Shown here: positions 46,570 through 55,073 of the stretch, piece by piece
Numbering within the stretch: the first letter of the stretch is position 1
Layout of the letters: each line of letters starts with the position of its first letter
Assembly (NCBI RefSeq): GCF_012516475.1
Contig: NZ_CP051217.1
Location: 1 to 64,000 of the forward strand
Reading direction: 5' to 3'
DNA length: 64,000 bases
Source of the DNA: Parasphingorhabdus halotolerans
GTDB taxonomy: Bacteria > Pseudomonadota > Alphaproteobacteria > Sphingomonadales > Sphingomonadaceae
Notes under the pieces: generated by a model
The model's database searches: none
Seen by the model: the letters and a program-made list of their open reading frames with translations, nothing else
Told to the model about the DNA's origin: nothing
Program-made: the position numbers and the translations under genes

Positions 46570-47055
46570 CTAAATCAGCGGTTCAAATTCTTTCAGAACC
46601 GACCGGTATAAGTCCCTTTTGAAGGGAACGATCATCTCCGGCAGGTCTTCAGGGTTCGTCCATTTCCAGCTTGAAAACTCCGCATGCGCCGTCTGGATAT
46701 TAATATGCGCATCGTCACCATTGAACCGCATCAGGAACCAGCTTTGTCGCTGGCCGCGATATTTGCCTTTCCAGATCTTTCCGAGCAACTCAACCGGAAG
46801 GTCATAGAGATATTCGTCCGCGCACCGGGCAATGATAGTCACATGGTTAGCGGTAACCCCGGTCTCTTCTTCTAGCTCACGGAGAGCGGCGGTTTCAGCG
46901 TCCTCGCCATCATCAATCCCGCCCTGGGGCATTTGCCAGGCATCGGGATATTTGCTCGCTGCCGCGTCAAGCCGTTGACCGACAAAGACTTTACCGTCTT
47001 TATTGGCTAGCATGATCCCGGCGCAGGGACGGTAAGGAAGGTCCGAGAAATCCAC
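46570..47055 (-). CDS. rppH: RNA pyrophosphohydrolase RppH (Nudix)
   Basis: About 161 residues. DLPYRPCAGIMLANKDGKVFVGQR is the typical N-terminus and PQGGIDDGEDAETAALRELEEETGV is the Nudix box. It removes pyrophosphate from 5' ends of RNA, triggering decay, or hydrolyses dinucleoside polyphosphates. The start is taken as GTG at 47055, whose first base overlaps the TAG of the upstream hydrolase gene. An in-frame GTG at 47082 would add nine residues. The spacing implies co-transcription with that hydrolase. Confidence 0.92.
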   Translation of the reverse strand: MDFSDLPYRPCAGIMLANKDGKVFVGQRLDAAASKYPDAWQMPQGGIDDGEDAETAALRELEEETGVTANHVTIIARCADEYLYDLPVELLGKIWKGKYRGQRQSWFLMRFNGDDAHINIQTAHAEFSSWKWTNPEDLPEMIVPFKRDLYRSVLKEFEPLI

Positions 47056-47999
47056 TAGAGTGACGCCAAAAGTGTTTTCCACGCCGCAATCATTTTATCC
47101 ACATCCTGCGCGGCGGAAGGCACGGCTTTGCGGATATTGATAAATCCATGCACGTTTCCGGGCATTTCAATGAAGGTCGTGTTCACACCATGCTGGATAA
47201 GATCGGCTGCATAGGCACGGCCCTGATCACGCAGTGGATCAAGACCGGCAGTCACCAGAACCGTTGGCGGCGATTTGGAGAGGTCTCCCAGATAGGGTGA
47301 GACGTGGATGTCATCGTCTTTCGCCGCGTAGTGGCTTGAGAAATAGTCCATGCTGTCCTTGGTCAACAGAAAGCCATCGGCAAATTCATCCATTGAACCG
47401 CCTTCGGCATCCATCCGTGTGGCCGGATACATAGGAAATTGTGCGACAATCGGAACTGATGCGGGTTCGGCTGCCAGCACTTGTCCGACGACCAGAGTCA
47501 GATTTCCGCCTGCACTGTCACCGCAAGGGATCAAGCCGCTGATTTTTAATCCCAACGCATCCTGATTGTCCGCAACCCAACGCGTCGCTGCAATACTGTC
47601 CAAAGGAGCGGCAGGAAACGGAGCCTCCGGGGCAAGCCGGTAATCGACCGCGACAACAGGTATATCCATCTGTTTGGCAATATAAGTGCAAAAGCTGTGA
47701 TGGGAATCGAGATCACCGATCACGAAGCCGCCGCCGTGATAAAAGACTATAACCGGCGTCTCTTCCGTGCGTTTCACATGGTTGTCATAGAGCCGCAGCG
47801 CGATATCGCCGCCGGGCCCCGGGCACGAGAAATCTTCTATGCGTGCGATTTTGACCGCATCGGCCTCCAGCATCGCGGCCATCATATTGTACATTTCGCG
47901 TGCGGCAACAGGCTCAACCTCAGACATCAAGGGCTGATCGGATTGTTCGAGCAATTGCAAAATCATCTGCACATCGGGTCTTACATAAGCGTCGGTCAT
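47055..47999 (-). CDS. Alpha/beta hydrolase of the hormone-sensitive lipase family
   Basis: A 314-residue carboxylesterase/lipase-type enzyme. The oxyanion motif HGGGFVIGDLDSHH is near residue 84, the nucleophile is Ser in CGDSAGGNL near residue 158, the acid is Asp in DPLRDQG, and the His is in NVHGFI. It acts on short-chain esters. It is divergent from korA and upstream of rppH. No signal peptide is seen, so it is cytosolic. Confidence 0.88.
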   Translation of the reverse strand: MTDAYVRPDVQMILQLLEQSDQPLMSEVEPVAAREMYNMMAAMLEADAVKIARIEDFSCPGPGGDIALRLYDNHVKRTEETPVIVFYHGGGFVIGDLDSHHSFCTYIAKQMDIPVVAVDYRLAPEAPFPAAPLDSIAATRWVADNQDALGLKISGLIPCGDSAGGNLTLVVGQVLAAEPASVPIVAQFPMYPATRMDAEGGSMDEFADGFLLTKDSMDYFSSHYAAKDDDIHVSPYLGDLSKSPPTVLVTAGLDPLRDQGRAYAADLIQHGVNTTFIEMPGNVHGFINIRKAVPSAAQDVDKMIAAWKTLLASL

Positions 48000-48176
48000 C
48001 CATCTTCTCCTGCAATTTAACTGGTCGATTAGATCAGGCTCTGTTCACTAAGCAAGGCCTAATCTGCAACGAGGAGTCAAACAAATGCTTTATCCCTATT
48101 AGTTTTTATGGTTTGAAGCGGTCACGGAAACTGGTCTACGACTGGTCCGATCAGTTAAGGGTACGGAAAAACAAAT

Positions 48177-50066
48177 ATGGCTACCGCTCTCAAGCAGGAC
48201 GACCTTGGTAACAATGGACCAGAGGGAGCGGAGAACGTAGTCGTCCGCTTTGCTGGCGATAGCGGCGACGGGATGCAGCTTACCGGCGGGCAATTTACCT
48301 TGTCTACCGCGCTCGCAGGCAGCGATCTTGCGACTTTTCCAGACTTTCCGGCAGAAATCCGCGCGCCGCAGGGGACATTATTCGGTGTTTCCGCTTTCCA
48401 GATTAACTTTGGTAGCCGTGCGATTGAGACGGCTGGCGACCAACCCGATGTTTTAATTGCAATGAATCCGGCCGCGCTAAAGACCAACGTTGATGCACTA
48501 CGCACCGGAGGTTTGATCATCGCCGACGAAGGCGAGTTCGGGAAACGCAATCTCGACAAAGCCAAATATGAGACGAATCCGCTCGAAGACGGCTCGCTGG
48601 CTAAATGGCAATTGCTGAAACTGAACATATCCGAGCTGACTCTGGAAGCGGTGAAGCCCTTTGGTCTGGGCAACAAAGAAGCGCTGCGTTCCAAGAATAT
48701 GTGGACGCTGGGACTTGCACTGTGGATGTTCGAGCGCGACCGTCAGCCGATTGTCGATTGGCTCAATAACAAATTTGCCAAGCTGCCCGATGTTGCTGCG
48801 GCCAATATTGCGGCCTTGAATGCTGGTCATGCTTATGGCGAGACCGCGGAAATCTCTGGTGACGGACTGGGCGGGGGTCACCTACAGACGCGAAAAATCG
48901 GCGCTGCACCGGCAGAAGCTGGCGAATATCGCACGGTTACGGGTGCGGAATCGATATCATTGGGATTGGTGGCCGGGGCGCAGCTTGCGGGTCTCCAAAT
49001 GTTCTTTGGCGGCTATCCGATCACGCCCGCCTCGGCGATTTTGCATCACCTTTCGCGGCTCAAAGAATTTGGCATCACGACTTTTCAGGCAGAAGACGAG
49101 ATTGCTGCTATCGCGGCGGCCATCGGGGCGAGCTACGCCGGTAAACTCGGTGTTACCTCATCTTCCGGACCCGGCATTGCGCTGAAGGGCGAGGCGATGG
49201 GCCTTGCGATTATGACCGAATTGCCTTTGGTGATTGTCAACTCACAACGTGGCGGTCCTTCAACCGGCCTGCCAACCAAAACCGAGCAATCGGATCTTTA
49301 TCAGGCGGTCTATGGCCGCAATGGCGATGCGCCGATGCCGGTGATCGCTGCCCGTTCGCCAAGCGATGCCTTTATATGCGCGATTGAGGCGGTACGGATT
49401 GCGGTGCAATATATGACGCCAGTCATGCTTCTGACCGATGGATATATCGCCAATGCAGCGGAACCGTGGAAGATTCCTGATGTATCGTCACTCGAACCTT
49501 TTCCGGTCTCGTTTCTCGAAAAAATGCCGGAAGATGGACTGAAACCCTATAGTCGCGATAGGAAACTCGCGCGCCCATGGATCAAACCGGGCACGCCGGA
49601 ACTAATGCACCGGATTGGCGGCATCGAAAAAGGCATTGATACCGGACATATCGATTACGGCGCGGCGAACCACCAACAAATGACCGAAATCCGGCGTGAT
49701 AAAGTGCTCGGTGTTGCCGACAGCATAGCCGATCAGGACGTTGCGCTCGGCAAAGCAGGCGGCAAGCTGGCCGTTGTCGGTTGGGGTTCAACCTTCGGGC
49801 CCATCCATCAGGCGGTGCGCCGTGCGGTGGAGGCGGGCAAAGATGTCGCGCATATCCATATCCGCAATATCTGGCCAATGCCAAAGAATATGGGCGATTT
49901 GCTGAAAAGCTATGACAGGATCATCGTCCCGGAAATGAACACCGGACAGTTGAAAACGGTTTTGCGTGACCAGTATTTGGTCGATGCCAAACCGGTCAAT
50001 AAAGTGTCCGGTCAGCCGTTTACTATCGCCGAAATTGAAGCGGCGATTGAGGAGAATTTGTCATGA
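48177..50066 (+). CDS. korA: 2-oxoacid:acceptor oxidoreductase, fused gamma-alpha subunit
   Basis: A 629-residue protein with the gamma domain first (VVRFAGDSGDGMQLTGGQFT, residues 22-41) and the alpha domain after about residue 200 (FFGGYPITPASAILHHLSRL, then EDEIAAIAAAIGASYAGK and TSSSGPGIALKGEAMGLAIMTELPLVIVNSQRGGPSTGLPTKTEQSD). With KorB it oxidises 2-oxoglutarate (or pyruvate) to the acyl-CoA with reduced ferredoxin. The size and fused form fit the oxygen-tolerant KorAB seen in aerobes. It overlaps korB by 4 bp and is divergent from the HSL hydrolase. Confidence 0.92.
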   Translation: MATALKQDDLGNNGPEGAENVVVRFAGDSGDGMQLTGGQFTLSTALAGSDLATFPDFPAEIRAPQGTLFGVSAFQINFGSRAIETAGDQPDVLIAMNPAALKTNVDALRTGGLIIADEGEFGKRNLDKAKYETNPLEDGSLAKWQLLKLNISELTLEAVKPFGLGNKEALRSKNMWTLGLALWMFERDRQPIVDWLNNKFAKLPDVAAANIAALNAGHAYGETAEISGDGLGGGHLQTRKIGAAPAEAGEYRTVTGAESISLGLVAGAQLAGLQMFFGGYPITPASAILHHLSRLKEFGITTFQAEDEIAAIAAAIGASYAGKLGVTSSSGPGIALKGEAMGLAIMTELPLVIVNSQRGGPSTGLPTKTEQSDLYQAVYGRNGDAPMPVIAARSPSDAFICAIEAVRIAVQYMTPVMLLTDGYIANAAEPWKIPDVSSLEPFPVSFLEKMPEDGLKPYSRDRKLARPWIKPGTPELMHRIGGIEKGIDTGHIDYGAANHQQMTEIRRDKVLGVADSIADQDVALGKAGGKLAVVGWGSTFGPIHQAVRRAVEAGKDVAHIHIRNIWPMPKNMGDLLKSYDRIIVPEMNTGQLKTVLRDQYLVDAKPVNKVSGQPFTIAEIEAAIEENLS

Positions 50067-51100
50067 ACGAGATGACCAAAATAACGACCCTCAAAGATTG
50101 GGAAACCGATCAGGAAGTCCGCTGGTGCCCGGGCTGCGGTGACTATGCGATCCTGAAAGCTGTGCAGCGGACGATGCCTGAACTCGGCGTGTTACCGGAA
50201 AACACGTTGTTTATCAGCGGTATCGGCTGCTCGTCTCGCTTTCCTTATTATATGGAAACCTATGGATTCCACACAATCCACGGCCGCGCGCCAGCGGTGG
50301 CGACCGGCGCGAAGCTTGCCAATCCTGATCTGGATGTCTGGATCATAACGGGCGATGGTGACGCGCTTTCGATTGGCGGCAATCACACGATGCACTTGTT
50401 GCGGCGAAATCTGGATTGCCAGATCATGCTGTTCAATAATGAGATTTATGGCCTGACCAAAGGCCAATATTCGCCAACATCGCGGGTAGGAACAAGCAGC
50501 CCGTCGACGCCCTATGGGTCGGTGGATCGCCCGGCCAGCCCCTGTGCTTTTGCTCTTGGGGCAGGCGCCCGGTTTGTCGCGCGCGGGATTGATATCGATA
50601 AGCGGCTGACCGATGTTCTGAAAGCGGCACATGCGCACAAGGGCGCGTCATTTATCGAGATATTTCAAAATTGTATCGTCTACAACAAGGACGTATTCGA
50701 GGAATTTGCGGCGAAGAAGACCGCAGCTTCGACCCAGTTAATGCTGGCTGATGGCGAACCGATGCTGTTTGAAAAAGGCGAAAAGGGCATCACGCTAAAC
50801 CGTGAAACGCTAGAACTCAAAGTTGTCGATGTGGTCGATGGCGATTGGCAGGCGGCAGGCGTCATCGTCCATGACGTCACCAATCGTTCGGTAGCGCATA
50901 TGCTGATCGAAATGCCTTTTGGTGAGTTTCCCATGGCAATCGGCGTGCTCTATGATGACCCTCGCCCGACTTTTGAAGCGGCGGTTGTCGAGCAGAATGC
51001 CAAGGCTGCGGAAGGCAAGAAACCTGATTTGCAGGCTTTGCTCAGCAAGGGGCAAACTTGGACGGTTAGTGAAAGCGGAGCTGACGGCCCGGAGTTATAA
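50063..51100 (+). CDS. korB: 2-oxoacid:ferredoxin oxidoreductase beta subunit
   Basis: A 345-residue TPP-binding subunit. It shows RWCPGCGDYAILKAVQ (Cys22, Cys25), SGIGCSSRFPYY and FQNCIVYN, which supply four cysteines for a [4Fe-4S] cluster, and the TPP motif ITGDGDALSIGGNHTMHLLRRN. The substrate-specificity residues are not certain, so pyruvate or 2-oxoglutarate are both possible. Its start overlaps the korA stop. The left repeat of the GxxExxY cassette begins 12 bp after its stop. Confidence 0.92.
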   Translation: MNEMTKITTLKDWETDQEVRWCPGCGDYAILKAVQRTMPELGVLPENTLFISGIGCSSRFPYYMETYGFHTIHGRAPAVATGAKLANPDLDVWIITGDGDALSIGGNHTMHLLRRNLDCQIMLFNNEIYGLTKGQYSPTSRVGTSSPSTPYGSVDRPASPCAFALGAGARFVARGIDIDKRLTDVLKAAHAHKGASFIEIFQNCIVYNKDVFEEFAAKKTAASTQLMLADGEPMLFEKGEKGITLNRETLELKVVDVVDGDWQAAGVIVHDVTNRSVAHMLIEMPFGEFPMAIGVLYDDPRPTFEAAVVEQNAKAAEGKKPDLQALLSKGQTWTVSESGADGPEL

Positions 51101-51111
51101 GGATTGATGGA

Positions 51112-51134
51112 CTCGCACGAAGACACGAAGGCAC
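51112..51134 (+). repeat. Left 23-bp inverted repeat of the GxxExxY cassette
   Basis: The arm starts CTCGCACGAAGACACGAAGG and ends GCAC, with an internal rhythm of ACGAAG-type units (acgaag, acacgaag, gcacgaag). It is an exact reverse complement of 51562-51584 and lies only 10 bp before the TTG start of the enclosed gene. Confidence 0.95.
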
Positions 51135-51144
51135 GAAGAAGGTT

Positions 51145-51546
51145 TTGAAGGATCTTGAGGAGATTGCGCGAATTGCCGTTAATTGCGGATTTAAGATTCA
51201 TAAGGAATTCGGGCCGGGACTTTTGGAGTCCGTTTATGAAGTTTTGCTGTTCGAGAGTTTGAAGGATCAAGGTCTTTCTGCCGAAAGGCAGAAAATAATT
51301 CCCATCACATTTAAGGGCAAAGTGCTGGAGGAGGCATTTCGCGCTGATATAATTGTCGAAGGCCAACTTTTGATTGAACTTAAGTCCACTGAGCGTCATG
51401 CTCCTGTCCACGCAAAACAAGTGCTCACCTATCTCCGCCTGATGAATCTTCAGCTTGGATTTCTTATGAATTTTGGCTCTTATACTTTCAAAGATGGCAT
51501 TAAGCGTCTGTCCAATGATTATTATGCTCCCAAAAGAACCTTTTAA
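51145..51546 (+). CDS. GxxExxY family protein
   Basis: A 133-residue protein of the GxxExxY family (named for G-x-x-E-x-x-Y, here GLLESVY, residues 25-31). The segment ERQKIIPITFKGKVLEEAFRADIIVEGQLLIELKS and LTYLRLMNLQLGFLMNFG are conserved in the family, whose fold resembles restriction-endonuclease-like nucleases (D/E-x-K; here IELKS). The role is not established. The start appears to be the TTG at 51145, though other starts could apply. It is the only gene between 23-bp inverted repeats. Confidence 0.85.
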   Translation: MKDLEEIARIAVNCGFKIHKEFGPGLLESVYEVLLFESLKDQGLSAERQKIIPITFKGKVLEEAFRADIIVEGQLLIELKSTERHAPVHAKQVLTYLRLMNLQLGFLMNFGSYTFKDGIKRLSNDYYAPKRTF

Positions 51547-51561
51547 AATCTTCTTCTCTTT

Positions 51562-51584
51562 GTGCCTTCGTGTCTTCGTGCGAG
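51562..51584 (-). repeat. Right 23-bp inverted repeat of the GxxExxY cassette
   Basis: The arm begins GTGCCTTCGTGTCTTCGTGC and ends GAG. It is the perfect reverse complement of 51112-51134 and starts 15 bp after the stop codon of the enclosed gene. Confidence 0.95.
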
Positions 51585-51636
51585 ATAACCCTTCACGCTT
51601 TAGCGGCTTTGCGCGAATCAAAATAAAAGACACTCT

Positions 51637-52632
51637 ATGGATAACTTAACCCACAGCCTCGCCGGGGCAGTACTCGGCCAGATGGGCCTGAAAAAGAAAA
51701 CCGGCCTCGGCATGGCGACGCTAATCATCGCGGCTAACATCCCGGATATTGATGCGTTGGCGGTGCTTATGGGCGGGCAGCAGCATCTGGCAATCCGTCG
51801 CGGACTTACACATGGACCGATCGCGATGCTTGTCCTGCCGCTCATTCTTACTGGATTGATGATCTGCTTTGATCGCTGGCAGGCGAAGCGCGGGAAGCGG
51901 CCGGAAGGGCGTTTGCCGGTTCACAAGGGCTGGTTGCTGGCGCTGGCCTTTATCGGCACGCTGAGCCATCCGGCGATGGATTGGCTCAATAGCTATGGCG
52001 TGCGTGTCCTCGAACCGTTCAGCAGCACCTGGATCGCCGGTGATTCGATCTTCATTATCGATATCTGGATATGGATCGCGCTTATCGCTGGCGTCTGGAT
52101 TTCGCGTCGGCGAGAGAAAAGTAATATGGGCAATTGGCAGCGCCCCGCCTGGATCAGTTTCGCCGCTATCTGCGCCTATATTTTCGCAAATGGCGCGATT
52201 ACCGGTGTGGCGGAAGCGCGGACGACGCATTGGCTTAAATATAGCGCTCATGTTGAACCGGAGCTGGTTGTTGCCAATCCACTCCCGGTGACGTTCTGGA
52301 AACGGGCGATGCTTTGGCGCAGCGAAGATCGTTATGGCCAAAAAGATTTTGATATATTCTCGCCTGATGTGGAGCGGTATCAAAAAGAAGCTGGTGAACC
52401 GGGTACACAAAATGATTTCGACCATCCTGCTGTTGCTAGGGCCGGGTATATTGACCCCGAGGCGCGCGCTTATCTGTTCTGGACCCGGATGCCGGTGGCG
52501 ACTGTCGAAGATAGAGGGGAGAACTTTCTCGTCACGTTGCGCGACCAGCGGTTTATGATTTCAGGGATCGGCGACCGGTTTGTTGTGCGAACCGCTGTCC
52601 CGAAAGACAGGTTGGAACCGGGCGGGGAATAG
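51637..52632 (+). CDS. YdjM-like membrane-bound metal-dependent hydrolase
   Basis: A 331-residue protein beginning MDNLTHSLAGAVLGQMGL, then LIIAANIPDIDALAVL and RRGLTHGPIAMLVLPLIL, which supply the His/Asp metal site of the YdjM/DUF457 family. Several predicted membrane helices follow (about residues 60-190), then a soluble C-terminal part. The catalytic activity and substrate are unknown. It is followed after 14 bp by phrB and so may be part of a repair or stress operon (E. coli YdjM is SOS-controlled). Confidence 0.85.
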   Translation: MDNLTHSLAGAVLGQMGLKKKTGLGMATLIIAANIPDIDALAVLMGGQQHLAIRRGLTHGPIAMLVLPLILTGLMICFDRWQAKRGKRPEGRLPVHKGWLLALAFIGTLSHPAMDWLNSYGVRVLEPFSSTWIAGDSIFIIDIWIWIALIAGVWISRRREKSNMGNWQRPAWISFAAICAYIFANGAITGVAEARTTHWLKYSAHVEPELVVANPLPVTFWKRAMLWRSEDRYGQKDFDIFSPDVERYQKEAGEPGTQNDFDHPAVARAGYIDPEARAYLFWTRMPVATVEDRGENFLVTLRDQRFMISGIGDRFVVRTAVPKDRLEPGGE

Positions 52633-52646
52633 TTAGTTATTCCGCC

Positions 52647-54050
52647 ATGACCAAACCAAACATCATCTGGTTCCGCCGCGATCTGCGACTTTCTGATCAG
52701 GCCGCTGTTATTGCAGCAGCGTCTGAAGGCCCCGTCATTCCCGTTTATATCCTGGACGATGAAACGCCCAAGCATCGCAAGATGGGCGGAGCCTCACGCT
52801 GGTGGTTGCATCATTCATTGGCCTCGCTGGCGCAGCGCCTGGAAGAAAAAGGGAGTCGCCTCATCCTGCGCAGCGGGGACAGTGCGGAAATTCTTGCCAA
52901 TATCGCCCGGCAAACCGGCGCTATCAAAATCCATGCCCTCCGTCATTATGAACCTTGGTGGCTCAATGCGGAAAGTCATTTGCAGGGCGCGCTGGATGAT
53001 GAATGCGAACTGGTCCTGCACGATGGCAATTACCTGCAACCGGCGGGAGCCATTACCACCGGCAGCGGTGATCCCTATAAAATCTACACGCCGTTCTGGA
53101 AGGCCTTGCGCGAAACGATGCCGCCGCCCGAACCGCAGCCGGTACCGCAACAAATTAATGCGCCCAATAGCTGGCCCGATGGCGATGATCTGAACGATTG
53201 GGAATTGCTACCGACCAAGCCGAACTGGGCGACGGGATTTGCCGAAAACTGGAAGCCGGGAGAGGATGGCGCTCGCGTCAATCTCGACGCATTTGTCGAC
53301 ATAGCGAAACAATATGACGAAGGTCGTAATCTGCCATCGGAACAACTGGTTTCCCGACTGTCTCCGCATCTGCATTTCGGCGAGATCAGCCCCAACCACA
53401 TCTGGCACCGCGTCACGGGAAAGGACCCGGCCGCCTTCAAGAGCGTTGAAACCTATCTCAAGGAACTGGTGTGGCGCGATTACGCACAGAATGTGATCTA
53501 CCAATGTCCGCAATATGGCGGTGAAAGTTACCGCGAGAAAATGCGCGATCTGCCTTGGCGGGACTTGAATGATACCGACGTGCAAGCCGATTTTGAGGCT
53601 TGGAGCCAAGGAAAGACCGGTTATCCGATTGTCGACGCAGGTATGCGCGAGCTCTGGGCGACCGGCTGGATGCACAATCGCGTGCGGATGATAGCTTCCA
53701 GTTTCCTCATCAAGCATTTGCTAATCGACTGGCGCGAAGGTGAGAAGTGGTTTTGGGACACGCTGGTTGATGCGGATTACGGCAGTAATACGGTGAACTG
53801 GCAATGGGGCGCTGGTACTGGCGTTGATAGCAATATGTTCGTCCGGATTATGGCCCCGCTAACCCAATCCGAGAAATTTAATGCCGGTGATTATATCCGC
53901 AAATGGGTGCCGGAGCTGGTCAACCTTGACGATCCCTATATTCACGATCCCGAAGAACATGGGTGCCGCCCGAATAGCTATCCTACCAAAATCATAGCTC
54001 ATAAAAAAGGGCGGCAACGCGCTTTGGATGCCTATGCCAAGGTCAAATAG
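52647..54050 (+). CDS. phrB: Deoxyribodipyrimidine photolyase
   Basis: A 467-residue class I cyclobutane photolyase that repairs pyrimidine dimers with FADH- and light. It starts NIIWFRRDLRLSDQAA and carries the FAD-binding region WRDYAQNVIYQCPQYGG, DAGMRELWATGWMHNRVRM and DADYGSNTVNWQWGAGTGVDSNMFVRIMAPLTQSEKF. Length is normal. It lies 14 bp downstream of the YdjM-like gene. Confidence 0.94.
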   Translation: MTKPNIIWFRRDLRLSDQAAVIAAASEGPVIPVYILDDETPKHRKMGGASRWWLHHSLASLAQRLEEKGSRLILRSGDSAEILANIARQTGAIKIHALRHYEPWWLNAESHLQGALDDECELVLHDGNYLQPAGAITTGSGDPYKIYTPFWKALRETMPPPEPQPVPQQINAPNSWPDGDDLNDWELLPTKPNWATGFAENWKPGEDGARVNLDAFVDIAKQYDEGRNLPSEQLVSRLSPHLHFGEISPNHIWHRVTGKDPAAFKSVETYLKELVWRDYAQNVIYQCPQYGGESYREKMRDLPWRDLNDTDVQADFEAWSQGKTGYPIVDAGMRELWATGWMHNRVRMIASSFLIKHLLIDWREGEKWFWDTLVDADYGSNTVNWQWGAGTGVDSNMFVRIMAPLTQSEKFNAGDYIRKWVPELVNLDDPYIHDPEEHGCRPNSYPTKIIAHKKGRQRALDAYAKVK

Positions 54051-54210
54051 CTTGAGGTTTGCAAATCCCTGTCACTGGGGCTATGATATTTGCACAACCA
54101 CGACAGGTGTCAGGTCAATGAACAAATAGGTCGCCGCAAGGCAAATCAGAAATTATTGAATCGCAGGGCTCCACTGTGATCAAAAACCCTATTTGTATCA
54201 GGACTGTTTT

Positions 54211-54999
54211 ATGCGAAAATTATCAGGAAAATTTTGCGTGGTCACCGGCGCCGCACGTGGTATTGGCAAAGCGATTGCAAAGGCATTTGTCGATGAACGT
54301 GCGACGGTGCTGCTCACCGACATTTCACTGGACGAGCTGGACGCATGTGGGAAGGAGCTGGGCTGCGAAGTTCTCGAGCTTGATGTCCAGAACGAGGCGC
54401 ATTGGGAGCGGCTTGCAAAACTGTATCCCTCGGCAGACGTAGTCGTCAATAATGCGGGCATCACTGGGTTTGAAACAGGCCCCGCCTCGCATGATCCGGA
54501 AAATGCGTCGCTGGAGGACTGGCGTGCCGTGCATCGAGTCAATCTGGACGGTACCTTCATGGGGTGCCGCTATGCGATCAAAGCGATGAAGGGAAAGGGC
54601 AATGGTTCCATCATCAATATCTCCTCGCGCTCTGGCATGGTCGGAATTCCAGGCGCCGCCGCCTATGCTTCGTCCAAGGCTGCCATCCGCAATCATAGCA
54701 AAACGGTCGCGCTATATTGCGCGCAAAATGGCTGGAACATTCGCTGCAACTCGATCCACCCGGCGGCGATTATGACGCCGATGTGGGAACCCATGCTGGG
54801 CGATGGTCCGCAGCGCGAAGAAGCGATCAAGGCAATGGTGAAAGAAACGCCGATGCAGCGTTTTGGTGAGGCGAGCGAGGTCGCCGCTGTGGCTGTGCTT
54901 TTGGCCTCGGATGAGGCTGCTTATATCACGGGAACGGAGATCACCATTGATGGCGGGATTCTTGCCGGTTCAGCCGCCGCTCCCGGACGGGCGGAATAA
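54211..54999 (+). CDS. SDR family NAD(P)-dependent oxidoreductase
   Basis: A 262-residue short-chain dehydrogenase. The cofactor motif is [11 protein letters not shown] (residues 11-21), then VVNNAG near residue 85, INISSRSGM and the catalytic YASSK near residue 153. The ATG at 54211 is preferred over an in-frame TTG at 54193 because it starts a normal N-terminus, MRKLSGKFC. Substrate unknown. It is followed by a 75-bp gap and the Cfa-type gene. Confidence 0.88.
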   Translation: MRKLSGKFCVVTGAARGIGKAIAKAFVDERATVLLTDISLDELDACGKELGCEVLELDVQNEAHWERLAKLYPSADVVVNNAGITGFETGPASHDPENASLEDWRAVHRVNLDGTFMGCRYAIKAMKGKGNGSIINISSRSGMVGIPGAAAYASSKAAIRNHSKTVALYCAQNGWNIRCNSIHPAAIMTPMWEPMLGDGPQREEAIKAMVKETPMQRFGEASEVAAVAVLLASDEAAYITGTEITIDGGILAGSAAAPGRAE

Positions 55000-55073
55000 G
55001 GCCAGAAGGATAACGCCAAAGATAAGGATAGTTCCGCATTGCCAAGCGGTTACCGGTGGTCCATTATTGCAGA

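Larger units (their letters stand above)
51112..51584. mobile_element. GxxExxY cassette bounded by 23-bp inverted repeats
   Basis: The unit spans the two perfect 23-bp inverted repeats (51112-51134 and 51562-51584) and holds only one gene. Its internal protein and repeat-rich ends look unlike the dense operon DNA around it. It is placed exactly between two intact genes, korB and the YdjM-like gene. It has no transposase, so mobility is inferred from structure only. Confidence 0.5.
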
